A DNA stretch of 64,000 bases from Calidifontimicrobium sp035325925. Its GTDB lineage: Bacteria; Pseudomonadota; Gammaproteobacteria; Burkholderiales; Burkholderiaceae_C. Under the pieces are notes generated by a model. It did no database searches. It had not been told where the DNA came from and saw only the letters and a program-made list of their open reading frames with translations. Position 1 is the stretch's first letter. Each line of letters opens with the position of its first letter. The translations under genes and the position numbers were made by a program. Positions 9,928 to 17,887 of the stretch are shown in pieces. The DNA lies in the NCBI RefSeq assembly GCF_035325925.1, contig NZ_DAOKZA010000001.1, positions 154,276 to 218,275 on the forward strand, given 5' to 3'.

Positions 9928-9943
9928 AGCACGAATTGAGCCA
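9928..9943 (-). promoter_or_regulatory. Sigma-54 (RpoN) -24/-12 promoter candidate for the PEP-CTERM gene
   Basis: On the minus strand TGGCTCAATTCGTGCT matches TGGCACG-N4-TTGCW at 9 of 12 informative positions, with the invariant GG and GC exactly 10 bases apart. Transcription would start near 9916, giving a leader of about 35 bases with a good GAGGAG site. RpoN with the PrsK/PrsR pair is known to control PEP-CTERM genes in floc-forming betaproteobacteria, which makes this site meaningful. Confidence 0.6.
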
Positions 9944-10061
9944 GGCGTTCGAAGTGCTTATGGATCAGTCACTTAGATGCATTGCCGGGCCGCCGGGTCG
10001 GCGTTCTGTAAAAAGAATGACGACGGCGATCGCCCGACGGTCGCGACGGCCTGTTCGTCGC

Positions 10062-10476
10062 CGCCGTGCTCGAAGACGCTGCCTGGACTGTGCACGCCAG
10101 CGCATGTGGGCCAGCGACGACCTCGCGTTGCACCCGGGCGACGCACCGCGGCCGCTCGCCACGCGGGGCCGCGATGGAAGGCGCGACCCCGCTCGGCCAC
10201 GTACTGGGCAGCCTGCTGCCGGCGTCGTTCTCGCATGTCGCTGGCGGTCTTGCGCCGGGGTATTGCGGCGACCTTGGACCGAAGTGGTCGCGCAAGACCT
10301 GTCCACGCCGCGTGCCGCCGACAAGACGGACGCCGCGGTCGGCGGGCGCTGCCGCGACACCATCCTCGCCCACGGCGGTCAGCGCCCGCCTGGCGAACTG
10401 GTGCGCGACTGCCTCGGCCGCGAGAACAACTCGAAGGCGTACCTCCACGACGTCGGAAAGCGCCGGGCCTGCGCCG
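10062..10476 (+). pseudogene. Frameshifted C-terminal relic of an M3-family oligopeptidase
   Basis: Conceptual translation in shifting frames rebuilds the C-terminus of a zinc M3 (thimet/MIP-like) oligopeptidase. The first piece is ARQRMWASDDLALH (frame of 10062). The next is EGATPLGHVLGSLLPASF then SHVAGGLAPGYCGDL (frame of 10174), matching LPASFGHL...GYYGYL. Then, after a shift near 10275, come WTEVVAQDL and GGRCRDTILAHGGQRPPGEL, VRDCLGRENNSKAYL (frame of 10062 again). At least two frameshifts and lost consensus aromatic residues (YYGYL to YCGDL, RYRDT to RCRDT) show decay. The HExxH zinc region is absent. It ends flush against the phoH stop codon. No intact copy is in the window. Confidence 0.7.
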
Positions 10477-12129
10477 TCACAAGACCTCGCTGGCGTAGTC
10501 CGCCAGCCGCGAGCGCTCGCCGCGGGCGAGCATGATGTGGCCGCTGTGGGGCCAGCCCTTGAAGCGGTCCACCGCGTAGGTCAGCCCCGACGAGCCTTCG
10601 GTGAGGTACGGCGTGTCGATCTGCGCAAGGTTGCCCAGGCAGACGATCTTCGTGCCCGGGCCGGCGCGCGTGATCAGCGTCTTCATCTGCTTGGGCGTCA
10701 GGTTCTGCGCCTCGTCGATGAGGACGAACTTGTTCAGGAAGGTGCGCCCGCGCATGAAGTTCAGGCTCTTGATCTTGATCTTCGCGCGCACCAGGTCGTT
10801 GGTCGCGGCACGGCCCCACTCGCCGGCGCTGCCGTCGCTCTTCGCGAGCACCTCGAGGTTGTCGTCGAGCGCGCCCATCCACGGCCCCATCTTCTCCTCC
10901 TCGGTGCCGGGCAGGAAGCCGATGTCCTCGCCCACCGGCACCGTCACGCGGGTGACGATGATCTCGCTGTAGCGGCGGTCGTCGAGCACCTGCGCGAGGC
11001 CGGCGGCGAGCGTCATCAGCGTCTTGCCGGTGCCCGCCGTGCCGGTCAGCGTGATGAAGTCGCACTCCGGGTCCATCAGCAGGTTCAGCGCGAAGTTCTG
11101 CTCGCGGTTGCGCGCCGTGATGCCCCACACAGCGTTCTTCTGGTGCGTGTAGTCCTTGAGCGTCTTCAGCACTGCGGTCTTGCCGGTGATCTCGGTGACG
11201 CGCGCGTACAGCGGCGCCGTGCCCGGCGATTCGAGGTAGACGAACTGGTTGACGAGCAGCGCCGGCACCAGCGGCCCGGCGATGCGGTAGAAGGTGTGGC
11301 CGCCCTGCTGCCAGCTCTCCATCGTCTTGCCGTGACGCTCCCAGAAGTCGGCCGGCAGCGGCAGCACGCCGGTGTACAGCAGGTCGCCGTCCTCGAGCGT
11401 CTTGTCGTTGAAGTAGTCCTCGGCGGCCAGGCCCAGCGCGCGCGCCTTGACGCGCATGTTGATGTCCTTGGACACCAGCACCACCTCGCGTCCCGCGTGC
11501 GCCTCGCGCAGGCCGGCGACGACGCCGAGGATCTGGTTGTCGGCCTTGCCCTGCGGCAGCGCGGCGGGCACCTTGCTGTCGAGCAGCGTGGTCTGGAAGA
11601 ACAGCTTGCCGCTGGCCTCGCGGTGACCGGTCTTGGCCAGCGCGATGCCCTCGTGCGGGTCGAGCGACCCGTCGGCAGCCAGCGCGTCGAGCTCGCGGCT
11701 GACCTGGCGCACGTTGCGCGCGACCTCGCTCATGCCCTTCTTGTGGCCGTCGAGTTCCTCGAGCGTGATCAGCGGCAGGTAGATGTCGTGTTCCTCGAAG
11801 CGGAACAGGCTCATCGGGTCGTGCATCAGCACGTTGGTGTCGAGCACGAACAGCTTCGACGGGCCGGCGCCGCGCGGTTTGCGCGCACGCGGCGCCGGCC
11901 GTGGGAGCGGCGCCGGCGCCGGCGCCGCGGCGGCCGGCCGTGCTTCGGCCCTGGCGGCCGCCGCGGGTGCGGCGGCGCGGGCGTCGAACAGGTCGAGCAC
12001 CGCGGTCTCGGGTTCGGCCTGGGGGCCGGGGTTCAGGCTGCGGCGGGCGGTCTTCGGGGCGGCCTGGGACTCGTAGTCGGTGCTCGACAGCAGGGCGGCT
12101 TTACGTGCGGGCGGCTTGGGCAGGGGCAT
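10477..12129 (-). CDS. PIN-PhoH family protein (RNase/ATPase)
   Basis: 550 residues. An Ala/Pro-rich, probably disordered N-terminus (about 1-90) leads into a PIN domain (LFVLDTNVLMHDP, with acidic metal-site residues further on, e.g. VSKDINMRVKA). The C-terminal half is a PhoH-type P-loop ATPase: TGTAGTGKT Walker A, VLIDEAQNLT Walker B, and CLGNLAQIDTPYL. Such PIN-PhoH fusions are toxin-like or housekeeping RNA-processing ATPases. ATG 12129 is used; a TTG at 12159 lies in the upstream terminator's T-run and is unlikely. Upstream is the terminator of the bcp gene, so phoH likely has its own promoter or is read through. Confidence 0.85.
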   Translation of the reverse strand: MPLPKPPARKAALLSSTDYESQAAPKTARRSLNPGPQAEPETAVLDLFDARAAAPAAAARAEARPAAAAPAPAPLPRPAPRARKPRGAGPSKLFVLDTNVLMHDPMSLFRFEEHDIYLPLITLEELDGHKKGMSEVARNVRQVSRELDALAADGSLDPHEGIALAKTGHREASGKLFFQTTLLDSKVPAALPQGKADNQILGVVAGLREAHAGREVVLVSKDINMRVKARALGLAAEDYFNDKTLEDGDLLYTGVLPLPADFWERHGKTMESWQQGGHTFYRIAGPLVPALLVNQFVYLESPGTAPLYARVTEITGKTAVLKTLKDYTHQKNAVWGITARNREQNFALNLLMDPECDFITLTGTAGTGKTLMTLAAGLAQVLDDRRYSEIIVTRVTVPVGEDIGFLPGTEEEKMGPWMGALDDNLEVLAKSDGSAGEWGRAATNDLVRAKIKIKSLNFMRGRTFLNKFVLIDEAQNLTPKQMKTLITRAGPGTKIVCLGNLAQIDTPYLTEGSSGLTYAVDRFKGWPHSGHIMLARGERSRLADYASEVL

Positions 12130-12157
12130 GGAGGGGGCACGGGTCGGTGCGGACAAC

Positions 12158-12188
12158 AAAAAAGCCGCCCAGTCGACGGGGCGGCTTT
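12158..12188 (-). terminator. Intrinsic terminator after the peroxiredoxin gene
   Basis: Perfect 10-bp arms AAAGCCGCCC (12161-12170) and GGGCGGCTTT (12179-12188) with an 8-base loop. On the minus strand the stem is followed by six T residues, a canonical intrinsic terminator about 97 bases beyond the bcp stop and 29 bases ahead of the phoH ATG. Confidence 0.85.
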
Positions 12189-12284
12189 GGCTGGGTGCGC
12201 GCGGTGTCGCGACTCACGGTGCCGATTATGCACAGCGCATGGCGCGCCGCATGACGACGGTGTGACGGCTTGTCGGGCGTGGGA

Positions 12285-12761
12285 TCAGGCCGGCTGCTTG
12301 AGCGACTTGACGGCCTTGAGCACCTCGTCGACGTGGCCGGCCACCTTGATGCCGCGCCACTCGGCGCGCAGCACGCCGTCGGGGCCGATCAGGAAGGTGC
12401 TGCGCTCGATGCCCTTGACCTTCTTGCCGTACATGATCTTGTTCTTCACGACGCCGAACATGTGGCACAGCTTCTCTTCGGTGTCGGCGATCAACTCGAA
12501 CGGCAGTTCGAGGTTGCTCTTGAACTTGTCGTGCGAGGCCATGTTGTCGCGCGACACGCCGAACACCACCGCGCCGGCCTTCAGGAAGTCCTTGTGGCGG
12601 TCGCGGAACTGCATGGCCTCGGTGGTGCAGCCCGGTGTGTTGTCCTTCGGGTAGAAGTACAGCACGATCGCCTTGCCGGCGAAGGCCTGGGGCGTGAACT
12701 TCACGCCGCCGGTGGCGAGCGCTTCGAATTCCGGAAGGGGCTTGTTCAGGGCTGGCGTCAT
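12285..12761 (-). CDS. bcp: Thioredoxin-dependent peroxiredoxin, Bcp/PrxQ family
   Basis: 158 residues. The peroxidatic motif is YPKDNTPGCTTEA with C45. The residue five positions later, where E. coli Bcp has its resolving cysteine (C50), is methionine, so this is a 1-Cys or atypical variant; the next cysteine is in KLCHMFGVV near residue 98. IERSTFLIGPDG is typical of the family. It reduces hydroperoxides using thioredoxin. Start at ATG 12761. A TATAAT -10 lies about 64 bases upstream and a strong terminator lies downstream, so it is a single-gene unit. Confidence 0.88.
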   Translation of the reverse strand: MTPALNKPLPEFEALATGGVKFTPQAFAGKAIVLYFYPKDNTPGCTTEAMQFRDRHKDFLKAGAVVFGVSRDNMASHDKFKSNLELPFELIADTEEKLCHMFGVVKNKIMYGKKVKGIERSTFLIGPDGVLRAEWRGIKVAGHVDEVLKAVKSLKQPA

Positions 12762-12824
12762 GGGGAATTCTTGGCCTGTGGATGCTGCACCTCGGCGGTG
12801 CTGCCGCTTCGACGGCAAGCGCGA

Positions 12825-12830
12825 ATTATA
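12825..12830 (-). promoter_or_regulatory. -10 element TATAAT for bcp
   Basis: A perfect TATAAT on the minus strand in the intergenic gap upstream of bcp. No good -35 is seen at 16-18 bases, so the promoter may depend on an activator or an extended element. Confidence 0.45.
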
Positions 12831-12875
12831 GGGGCTCGGCCTGGCGTGCCCCGGCGTCGCGCAGGTGCGCGCGGC

Positions 12876-13256
12876 TCAGTCGGCGGGCTCGACGAGCAGT
12901 GCCGCGGCCACCGTGCGCCCCTCGCTGGCGAGCACGTTGTAGGTGCGGCAGGCGGCGGCGGTGTCCATCGTCTCGACGCCGATGCGCCGCTCGATCAGCG
13001 CGCGCTGCAGCGCCGGCGACACGAAACGCAGCTTCGCGCCGGAGCCGAATATGACCAGTTCGGGCTGCAGCGCGAGCAGTTGCTCGAAGTGCGCGGCGGT
13101 GAGGTCGGCCAGGCGCGCCGCCGGCCACGGCAGCGCGTCGCCGCGCCAAGGCACGAGCACGCTCGAACGCCACTCGACCGCGTTGACCCAGACCCGCCCG
13201 GCGTCGTGGCGCGAGATCACGTTGACGCCCTCGAGGCGGTCGGGCTGCAGCTTCAT
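12876..13256 (-). CDS. Mth938-like domain protein (DUF498)
   Basis: 126 residues covering one Mth938-like domain: SVLVPWRGDALPWP, LQPELVIFGSGAKLRF, GVETMDTAAACRTYNVLASEGR. This small family is widespread in proteobacteria and related to mitochondrial NDUFAF3, a complex I assembly factor; its bacterial function is not settled. The gene is divergent from alaA across 56 bases and ends about 46 bases before the bcp promoter region. Confidence 0.85.
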   Translation of the reverse strand: MKLQPDRLEGVNVISRHDAGRVWVNAVEWRSSVLVPWRGDALPWPAARLADLTAAHFEQLLALQPELVIFGSGAKLRFVSPALQRALIERRIGVETMDTAAACRTYNVLASEGRTVAAALLVEPAD

Positions 13257-13312
13257 ACGGGATAATTCTAGGTCGCGCCCGTGCGCGCCACCGACCCCTG
13301 GAGCCCGAGTCC

Positions 13313-14539
13313 GTGAAGCCCATCGTCAAGTCCAGCAAGCTCGCCGACGTCTGCTACGACATCCGCGGCCCCGTGCTCGACAAGGCGCGGCAGATGGAGG
13401 AGGAGGGGCACAAGATCATCAAGCTCAACATCGGCAACCTCGCCGTGTTCGGCTTCGACCCGCCCGACGAGATCGTGCAGGACATGATCCGCAACCTGCC
13501 GTCGGCCGCGGGCTACACCGACAGCAAGGGCCTGTTCGCGCCGCGCAAGTCGGTGGTGCACTACACGCAGGAGAAGGGCATCGCCGGCGTCACCGTCGAC
13601 GACGTGTACCTGGGCAACGGCGCCTCCGAGCTGATCGTGATGGCGCTCAACGCGCTGCTCGACAACGGCGACGAGATCCTCGTGCCCGCGCCCGACTATC
13701 CGCTGTGGACCGCCGCGGTGTCGCTGTCGGGCGGGCGGCCGGTGCACTACCTGTGCGACGAGGGCGCCGGCTGGCTGCCCGACCTCGACGACATGCGCCG
13801 CAAGATCACGCCGAACACGCGCGGCATCGTCGTCATCAACCCGAACAACCCGACCGGCGCGCTGTACCCGCCCGAGCTGCTGAAGGAGATCGTCGAGATC
13901 GCGCGAGCGCACCAGCTGATCGTGTTCGCCGACGAGATCTACGACAAGACGCTGTACGACGGCAACGTGCACACCAGCGTCGCGTCGCTGGCCGACGACG
14001 TGCTGTGCGTGACCTTCAACGGCCTGTCGAAGAACTACCGCAGCTGCGGCTACCGCGCGGGCTGGATGATCGTCAGCGGCGACAAGCGTCACGCGAAGGA
14101 CTACATCGAGGGGCTGAACATGCTCGCGTCGATGCGCCTGTGCGCCAACACGCCGGGGCAACTGGCGATCCAGACCGCGCTCGGCGGCTACCAGAGCATC
14201 AAGGACCTGGTCGCGCCGGGCGGGCGGCTGACGCGCCAGCGCGACCTCGCGTGCGAGCTGCTCGGCCAGATCCCCGGGGTCAGCGTCGTCAAGCCCAAGG
14301 CCGCCCTGTACATGTTCCCGCGGCTCGACCCCCGGGTCTACCCCATCACCGACGACCAGCAGTTCGCCTACGACCTGCTCGCCGACGAGAAGGTGCTGAT
14401 CGTGCAGGGCAGCGGCTTCAACTGGCCGCACCCCGACCACTTCCGCCTCGTGTTCCTGCCCAACTCCGACGACCTCGCGGAGGCGATCGGGCGCATCGCG
14501 CGTTTCCTCGAGCACTACCGCAAGCGCCACACGGCGTGA
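13313..14539 (+). CDS. alaA: Pyridoxal-phosphate aminotransferase, alanine-synthesizing type
   Basis: 408 residues of fold-type I aminotransferase, AlaA/YfbQ subgroup: GNGASELI, the NPNNPTG motif (176-182), FADEIYDK, and the PLP lysine K240 in NGLSKNYRSCGYRAGW. It makes alanine from pyruvate and glutamate. GTG start at 13313; a GATAAT -10-like hexamer is at 13261-13266. It is followed by hom after 8 bases, so it heads the alaA-hom-thrC run, a collinearity common in Burkholderiales. Confidence 0.85.
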   Translation: MKPIVKSSKLADVCYDIRGPVLDKARQMEEEGHKIIKLNIGNLAVFGFDPPDEIVQDMIRNLPSAAGYTDSKGLFAPRKSVVHYTQEKGIAGVTVDDVYLGNGASELIVMALNALLDNGDEILVPAPDYPLWTAAVSLSGGRPVHYLCDEGAGWLPDLDDMRRKITPNTRGIVVINPNNPTGALYPPELLKEIVEIARAHQLIVFADEIYDKTLYDGNVHTSVASLADDVLCVTFNGLSKNYRSCGYRAGWMIVSGDKRHAKDYIEGLNMLASMRLCANTPGQLAIQTALGGYQSIKDLVAPGGRLTRQRDLACELLGQIPGVSVVKPKAALYMFPRLDPRVYPITDDQQFAYDLLADEKVLIVQGSGFNWPHPDHFRLVFLPNSDDLAEAIGRIARFLEHYRKRHTA

Positions 14540-14547
14540 ACCCCACC

Positions 14548-15912
14548 ATGACCACAAGCCCCGCAGGGCAGACCCACGCCGCCGGGCGGCGTGACGTCGA
14601 AGCCCATCCCGTCCAGGTCGGCCTGCTCGGCATCGGCACCGTCGGCAGCGGCACCTTCCACGTGCTGGCGCGCAACCAGGCCGAGATCCGCCGCCGCGCC
14701 GGCCGGGGCATCGAGATCACGATGGTCGCCGACCTCGACACCGCGCGCGCGAAGGCCGTGGTCGGCGGGCGCGCGCAGGTCGTCGCCGACGCGCGCCAGG
14801 TGATCGCGAACCCCGACATCGACATCGTCGTCGAGCTGATCGGCGGCTACGGCATCGCCAAGGCGCTGGTGCTCGAGGCGATCGCCGCCGGCAAGCACGT
14901 CGTCACGGCGAACAAGGCGCTGCTGGCGGTGCACGGCAACGAGATCTTCGCCGCAGCGCGCGAGCGCGGCGTGATGGTCGCGTTCGAGGCCGCGGTGGCC
15001 GGCGGCATCCCGATCATCAAGGCGCTGCGCGAGGGGCTGAGCGCGAACCGCATCGAGTGGATCGCCGGCATCATCAACGGCACGACCAACTTCATCCTCA
15101 GCGAGATGCGCGACAAGGGGCTCGACTTCGACGTCGTGCTCGAGGAGGCGCAACGGCTGGGCTACGCCGAGGCCGACCCGACCTTCGACATCGAGGGCGT
15201 CGACGCGGCGCACAAGGCGACGATCATGAGCGCGATCGCGTTCGGCGTGCCGGTGCAGTTCGACCGCGCGCACGTCGAGGGCATCACGCGGCTGCAGGCC
15301 GCCGACCTGCGCTACGCCGAGCAGCTCGGTTACCGCATCAAGCTGCTGGGCATCACGCGGCGCCGCGACCAGGGGCTGGAGCTGCGCGTGCACCCCACGC
15401 TGGTGCCGGCGAAGCGGCTGATCGCCAACGTCGAAGGCGCGATGAACGCCGTCGTCGTGCACGGCGACGCCGTGGGCACCACGCTGTACTACGGCAAGGG
15501 AGCGGGCAGCGAGCCGACGGCCTCGGCGGTGATCGCCGACCTGGTCGACGTCACGCGGCTGCACACCGCCGACCCCGACCACCGCGTGCCGCACCTCGCG
15601 TTCCAGCCCGAGGCGCTCGCCGACACGCCGATCCTCCCGATCGAGCAGGTCGTCACCGCCTTCTACCTGCGGCTGCAGGTGGCCGACCAGGCCGGCGTGC
15701 TGGCGCGCATCACCGGCATCCTCGCCGAGCACGGCATCTCGATCGACGCGTTGCTGCAACGCGAGTCGGCCGAAGGCGAGAGCAAGACCGACGTCATCAT
15801 CCTCACGCACGACACCGTCGAGGGCGACATGCGTCGCGCGATCGCGCAGATGCAGGCGCTGCCCACCGTGCTGGCGCCGATCGTCAGCCTGCGCAAGGAA
15901 GAGCTCGCGTGA
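14548..15912 (+). CDS. hom: Homoserine dehydrogenase
   Basis: 454 residues. An NAD(P)-binding GLLGIGTVGSG sits near residue 27, then EAAVAGGIPIIKALREGL, GIINGTTNFILSEM, YAEADPTFDIEGVDAAHK and the C-terminal ACT domain beginning FYLRLQVADQAGVLARITG. It reduces aspartate semialdehyde to homoserine; the ACT domain suggests threonine feedback. It overlaps the start of thrC by four bases (GTGA), so homoserine flows to threonine synthase. The homoserine kinase gene is not in this operon. Start ATG 14548. Confidence 0.93.
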   Translation: MTTSPAGQTHAAGRRDVEAHPVQVGLLGIGTVGSGTFHVLARNQAEIRRRAGRGIEITMVADLDTARAKAVVGGRAQVVADARQVIANPDIDIVVELIGGYGIAKALVLEAIAAGKHVVTANKALLAVHGNEIFAAARERGVMVAFEAAVAGGIPIIKALREGLSANRIEWIAGIINGTTNFILSEMRDKGLDFDVVLEEAQRLGYAEADPTFDIEGVDAAHKATIMSAIAFGVPVQFDRAHVEGITRLQAADLRYAEQLGYRIKLLGITRRRDQGLELRVHPTLVPAKRLIANVEGAMNAVVVHGDAVGTTLYYGKGAGSEPTASAVIADLVDVTRLHTADPDHRVPHLAFQPEALADTPILPIEQVVTAFYLRLQVADQAGVLARITGILAEHGISIDALLQRESAEGESKTDVIILTHDTVEGDMRRAIAQMQALPTVLAPIVSLRKEELA

Positions 15913-17330
15913 AGTACATCAGCACCCGCGGCGACACCACGCCGCGCGGCTTCTGCGACATCCTGCTCGAGGGTCTGGCGCCCGACGGCGGCTTGTACCT
16001 GCCGACCCACTACCCGCGGGTCGACGCCTCGACGCTCGCGCGCTGGCGCGGCCTGTCGTACGCGGACCTCGCGTTCGAGATCCTGTCGCTGTACGTCGAC
16101 GACATCCCGGCCGGCGACCTGCGCGCGCTGGCGCGCAGGACGTACACGCGCGAGGTGTTCGGCACCGACGCGGTCGTGCCGCTGAAGCCGCTGGGCGAGG
16201 GGCTGCACCTCGAGGCGCTGTCCAACGGCCCGACGCTGGCGTTCAAGGACATGGCGATGCAGCTGCTCGGGCAGCTGTTCGAGTACGAACTGGCGCGACG
16301 CGGGCAGCGGCTGAACATCCTCGGCGCGACCTCGGGCGACACCGGCAGCGCCGCCGAGTACGCGATGCGCGGCAAGCGCGGCATCCGCGTGTTCATGCTC
16401 AGCCCGCACGGCCGCATGAGCCCGTTCCAGCAGGCGCAGATGTTCAGCCTGCAGGATGCGAACATCCACAACCTCGCGATCGAGGGCGTGTTCGACGACT
16501 GCCAGGACATCGTCAAGGCGGTCAGCAACGACCTCGAGTTCAAGCGCCGCTGGGCCATCGGCACCGTCAACTCGATCAACTGGGCGCGGCTGCTGGCGCA
16601 GGTCGTCTACTACTTCGCCGGCTACTTCCAGGCGACCCGGTCGAACGACGAGCGCGTGAGCTTCGCGGTGCCGTCGGGCAACTTCGGCAACATCTGCGCC
16701 GGCCACGTCGCGCGCATGATGGGGCTGCCGATCCACCGGCTGGTGTGCGCGACCAACGAGAACGACGTGCTCGACGAGTTCTTCCGCACCGGCACCTACC
16801 GCGTGCGCGCCAGCGCCGAGACGCACGAGACGTCGAGCCCGTCGATGGACATCAGCAAGGCGAGCAATTTCGAGCGTTTCGTGTTCGACCTGCTCGGCCA
16901 CGACCCGGCTGCGGCGGTGCGCACCGCCGACCTGTTCGGCGTGCAGGTGCCGCAGCGCGGCGGCTTCACGCTCGCGCCCGGCGAGTTCGCCCGCGTCGCG
17001 GACTTCGGTTTCGTCTCGGGGCGCAGCGCGCACGCCGACCGCGTCGCGACGATCCGCGACACCTGGCAGCGCCACCGCGTGATGATCGACACGCACACCG
17101 CCGACGGGCTGAAGGTCGCGCGCGAGCACCTCGATCCCGGCGTGCCGATGATCGTGCTCGAGACCGCGCTGCCGGCCAAGTTCGCGGCGACGATCCGCGA
17201 GGCGCTGGGCCGCGAACCCGACAGGCCGGCCGCGCTCGCGGCGCTGGAGTCGCTGCCGCGGCGTTTCACGGTGCTGCCGGCGCAGGTCGAGGCGGTGCGG
17301 CGTTACATCGAGCAGCACGCCGGCGGCTGA
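15909..17330 (+). CDS. thrC: Threonine synthase
   Basis: 473 residues of the long (class I) threonine synthase form. N-terminal KYISTRGDTTP and GLAPDGGLYLP are signatures; the PLP lysine is K113 in TLAFKDMAMQLL; GATSGDTGSAAEYAM and SGNFGNICAG follow. It converts O-phosphohomoserine to threonine. GTG start 15909 overlaps the hom stop. mobB follows after 8 bases, so the amino-acid genes and molybdopterin genes may share a transcript. Confidence 0.94.
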   Translation: MKYISTRGDTTPRGFCDILLEGLAPDGGLYLPTHYPRVDASTLARWRGLSYADLAFEILSLYVDDIPAGDLRALARRTYTREVFGTDAVVPLKPLGEGLHLEALSNGPTLAFKDMAMQLLGQLFEYELARRGQRLNILGATSGDTGSAAEYAMRGKRGIRVFMLSPHGRMSPFQQAQMFSLQDANIHNLAIEGVFDDCQDIVKAVSNDLEFKRRWAIGTVNSINWARLLAQVVYYFAGYFQATRSNDERVSFAVPSGNFGNICAGHVARMMGLPIHRLVCATNENDVLDEFFRTGTYRVRASAETHETSSPSMDISKASNFERFVFDLLGHDPAAAVRTADLFGVQVPQRGGFTLAPGEFARVADFGFVSGRSAHADRVATIRDTWQRHRVMIDTHTADGLKVAREHLDPGVPMIVLETALPAKFAATIREALGREPDRPAALAALESLPRRFTVLPAQVEAVRRYIEQHAGG

Positions 17331-17338
17331 GGGCGCGC

Positions 17339-17887
17339 ATGAAGGTCGTGGGCTTCTGCGGCGCCTCGGGCAGTGGCAAGACCACGTTGCTCGAGCGCAT
17401 CGTCGCGGCACTGCGCCGCGGCGGCGAACGCGCCTCGGTGATCAAGCACGCGCACGTCGGCTTCGACCTCGACCGCCCCGGCAAGGACAGCCACCGCCTG
17501 CGCGAGGCCGGCGCCTGCGAGGTGCTGGTCGCGTCGTCGAAGCGGCTGGCGCTGCTGCGCGAGTTCGACGTCGAGGCGCTGCCCGACGTGCGCGACCTGC
17601 TCGGCGAACTCGCACGCACCGACTGGGCGCTGGTCGAGGGTTTCAAGCACGCCGCGATCCCCAAGGTCGAGGTCTGGCGCGCGGCGGTGGCCGCCGCGCG
17701 CGGCGACGCGCCGCTGTACCCCGACGACCCGTGGGTGATCGCCGTCGCCACCGACCGGCCCCAGGCGCTGCCGGTGCCGCCCGGACGGCCGGTGTTCGCG
17801 CTCGACGACGCACCCGGCCTCGTCGCCTGGCTGCGCGCGCAGGGCGAGCGTCTCCAACTCCGTCCCGACGTCGACCGCCATGACTGA
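17339..17887 (+). CDS. mobB: Molybdopterin-guanine dinucleotide biosynthesis adaptor MobB
   Basis: 182 residues with a P-loop GASGSGKTT (8-16), VIKHAHVGFDLDRPGKDSHRLREAGA and LVEGFKHAAIPKVEV, the standard MobB pattern. It is a GTP-binding adaptor that helps MobA attach GMP to molybdopterin. It overlaps moeA by 8 bases. Useful context: SoxC, encoded about 35 kb away, is a molybdopterin enzyme, although sulfite-oxidase-family proteins use the Mo cofactor without a nucleotide. Confidence 0.9.
   Translation: MKVVGFCGASGSGKTTLLERIVAALRRGGERASVIKHAHVGFDLDRPGKDSHRLREAGACEVLVASSKRLALLREFDVEALPDVRDLLGELARTDWALVEGFKHAAIPKVEVWRAAVAAARGDAPLYPDDPWVIAVATDRPQALPVPPGRPVFALDDAPGLVAWLRAQGERLQLRPDVDRHD

Noticed and set aside
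12129..12159. TTG start of phoH at 12159
   Set aside because: It would place translation start in the T-run of the upstream terminator, with no ribosome-binding site; ATG 12129 is preferred.
12943..15912. A very long + strand open frame spanning the alaA gene and hom
   Set aside because: Only its last 454 codons look like a protein (homoserine dehydrogenase, with its own ATG 14548). The earlier part is a shadow of alaA in another frame.
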